From the NCBI GenBank assembly GCA_007133445.1, contig SLMR01000413.1, positions 1 through 6,418 of the forward strand: a stretch of DNA of 6,418 nucleotides. Direction: 5' to 3'. The notes beneath the pieces were generated by a model. That model worked only from the letters and a program-made list of their open reading frames with translations. It was not told the origin of the DNA and ran no database searches. The number at the start of each line of letters is the position of its first letter. Positions within the stretch are counted from its first letter, which is position 1. Positions 5,854-6,418 of this stretch are shown here, piece by piece. Source of the DNA: Aquisalimonas sp. (lineage in GTDB: Bacteria; Pseudomonadota; Gammaproteobacteria; Nitrococcales; Aquisalimonadaceae). The translations under genes and the position numbers were made by a program.

Positions 5854-6390
5854 TCAGGCCAGCTTCATGTGGGTCGTCACCGGATTGCGCATCGTGTTGG
5901 CCACCGGCGACCACTTGTCCGCCCAGGCGACCAGGTCCTCCAGTTCTTCCCGCGAGCAGTCCGCCTCGATGTCGAAAGTTGCCCGGATTTCCGTGAAGCC
6001 GAGCCGCTTCTCGCTGGTGTCACCGACACCCCAGACGCTGCTGATATTGATATCCCCTTCCAGGTCGGCTTCCAGCTTGTAGACCGTGATGCCGCGATAG
6101 GTGGCATTGGCATGAATTCCAACGAGCAAGCAGGACGCCAGCGCGGCCAGACTCGCCTCGGACGGATTGGGCGCGTTGTCTTCACCGAGCAGCGTCGGCG
6201 GTTCGTCGATCAGGTGCCCATCCAGATCCCGGCAGTAAGTCATCATGCGGAAGATCCCTTCACACTCGGTGTGCGACTTCAGGGTGTTCACCTTGGTCGG
6301 ATCCATCTTCGCCTTGGCTCCAAGAGCCTTGAGGCCCTCAAGATCGATGGGGCGCAAGGGCTGTTTGGACTGCTCTGCCGTGTCACTCAT
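5854..6390 (-). CDS. OsmC-family protein
   Basis: A 178-residue soluble protein of the OsmC/Ohr superfamily, whose best-known members are thiol-dependent peroxidases that reduce organic hydroperoxides. The first family cysteine is present in NPSEASLAALASC (Cys87), at the start of the central helix. The position of the second, normally CPV near the C-terminus, reads KWSPVANTMRNPV with Ser161, so the usual two-cysteine peroxidase mechanism may not apply. Other cysteines are Cys43, Cys53 and Cys145. The N-terminal 40 residues are a hydrophilic extension; there is no signal peptide. The ATG at 6390 is chosen because AGGAG lies 6 nt upstream, while the ATG at 6396 directly abuts it. This is the first gene of the operon seen here; its promoter lies at or beyond the window edge. 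A role in removing peroxides made by the flavoprotein system is inference. Confidence 0.9.
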   Translation of the reverse strand: MSDTAEQSKQPLRPIDLEGLKALGAKAKMDPTKVNTLKSHTECEGIFRMMTYCRDLDGHLIDEPPTLLGEDNAPNPSEASLAALASCLLVGIHANATYRGITVYKLEADLEGDINISSVWGVGDTSEKRLGFTEIRATFDIEADCSREELEDLVAWADKWSPVANTMRNPVTTHMKLA

Positions 6391-6396
6391 CGTCAT

Positions 6397-6401
6397 CTCC
6401 T
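6397..6401 (-). promoter_or_regulatory. Ribosome binding site of the OsmC-like gene
   Basis: AGGAG on the minus strand, 6 nt from the ATG at 6390 and zero from the ATG at 6396; it decides for the shorter form. Confidence 0.65.
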
Positions 6402-6418
6402 GCGGTTGTGCATGAACG

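Noticed and set aside
1..6418. tRNA, rRNA or riboswitch
   Set aside because: No tRNA arms, rRNA segments or known riboswitch cores were recognised on either strand in the intergenic stretches.

Overview
The window looks like chromosomal DNA of a GC-rich gammaproteobacterium. The main support is the partial ttcA gene, whose translation follows the gammaproteobacterial TtcA pattern closely (SGGKDS PP-loop, then VNLDQKQPG and EHVLPEYLE). The high GC and acidic proteins would suit a halophilic lineage such as the Ectothiorhodospiraceae or a relative, but that placement is inference.

Layout: bases 1-270 hold the start of ttcA (minus strand, running off the left edge). A 156-bp divergent spacer separates it from a plus-strand ABC exporter half-transporter of the MsbA-related type (427-2235, GTG start). 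After a 145-bp, locally AT-richer gap with an extended -10 promoter comes a PadR-family regulator on the same strand (2381-2908). Its N-terminus is only complete if translation begins at a CTG codon. A 12-bp hairpin follows. Next is a 264-272 bp non-coding element with 35-bp terminal inverted repeats (33/35 matching), TTAA on both sides and nested internal palindromes: a MITE-like insertion, not a gene.

The rest is a minus-strand operon, transcribed right to left: an OsmC-like protein (6390-5854), a divergent acyl-CoA-dehydrogenase-fold flavoprotein (5793-4672), and a rubredoxin fused to an FAD-dependent rubredoxin reductase (4648-3272). A strong GC hairpin lies between the first two genes; 23 bp separate the last two. 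The stop codon of the last gene lies in the TTAA at the insertion point of the palindromic element.

How they may work together (inference): the fusion protein is a self-contained NAD(P)H to FAD to rubredoxin electron chain. The neighbouring dehydrogenase-fold protein lacks the usual acyl-CoA dehydrogenase C-terminal signature and, by manual alignment, both usual catalytic-glutamate positions, so it could be a rubredoxin- or flavin-linked oxidase or monooxygenase and not a beta-oxidation enzyme. The OsmC-like protein has one of the two family cysteines replaced by Ser. The trio is the best candidate for an uncharacterised redox system here. The PadR protein could regulate the exporter, itself or the redox operon; the sequence does not decide this.
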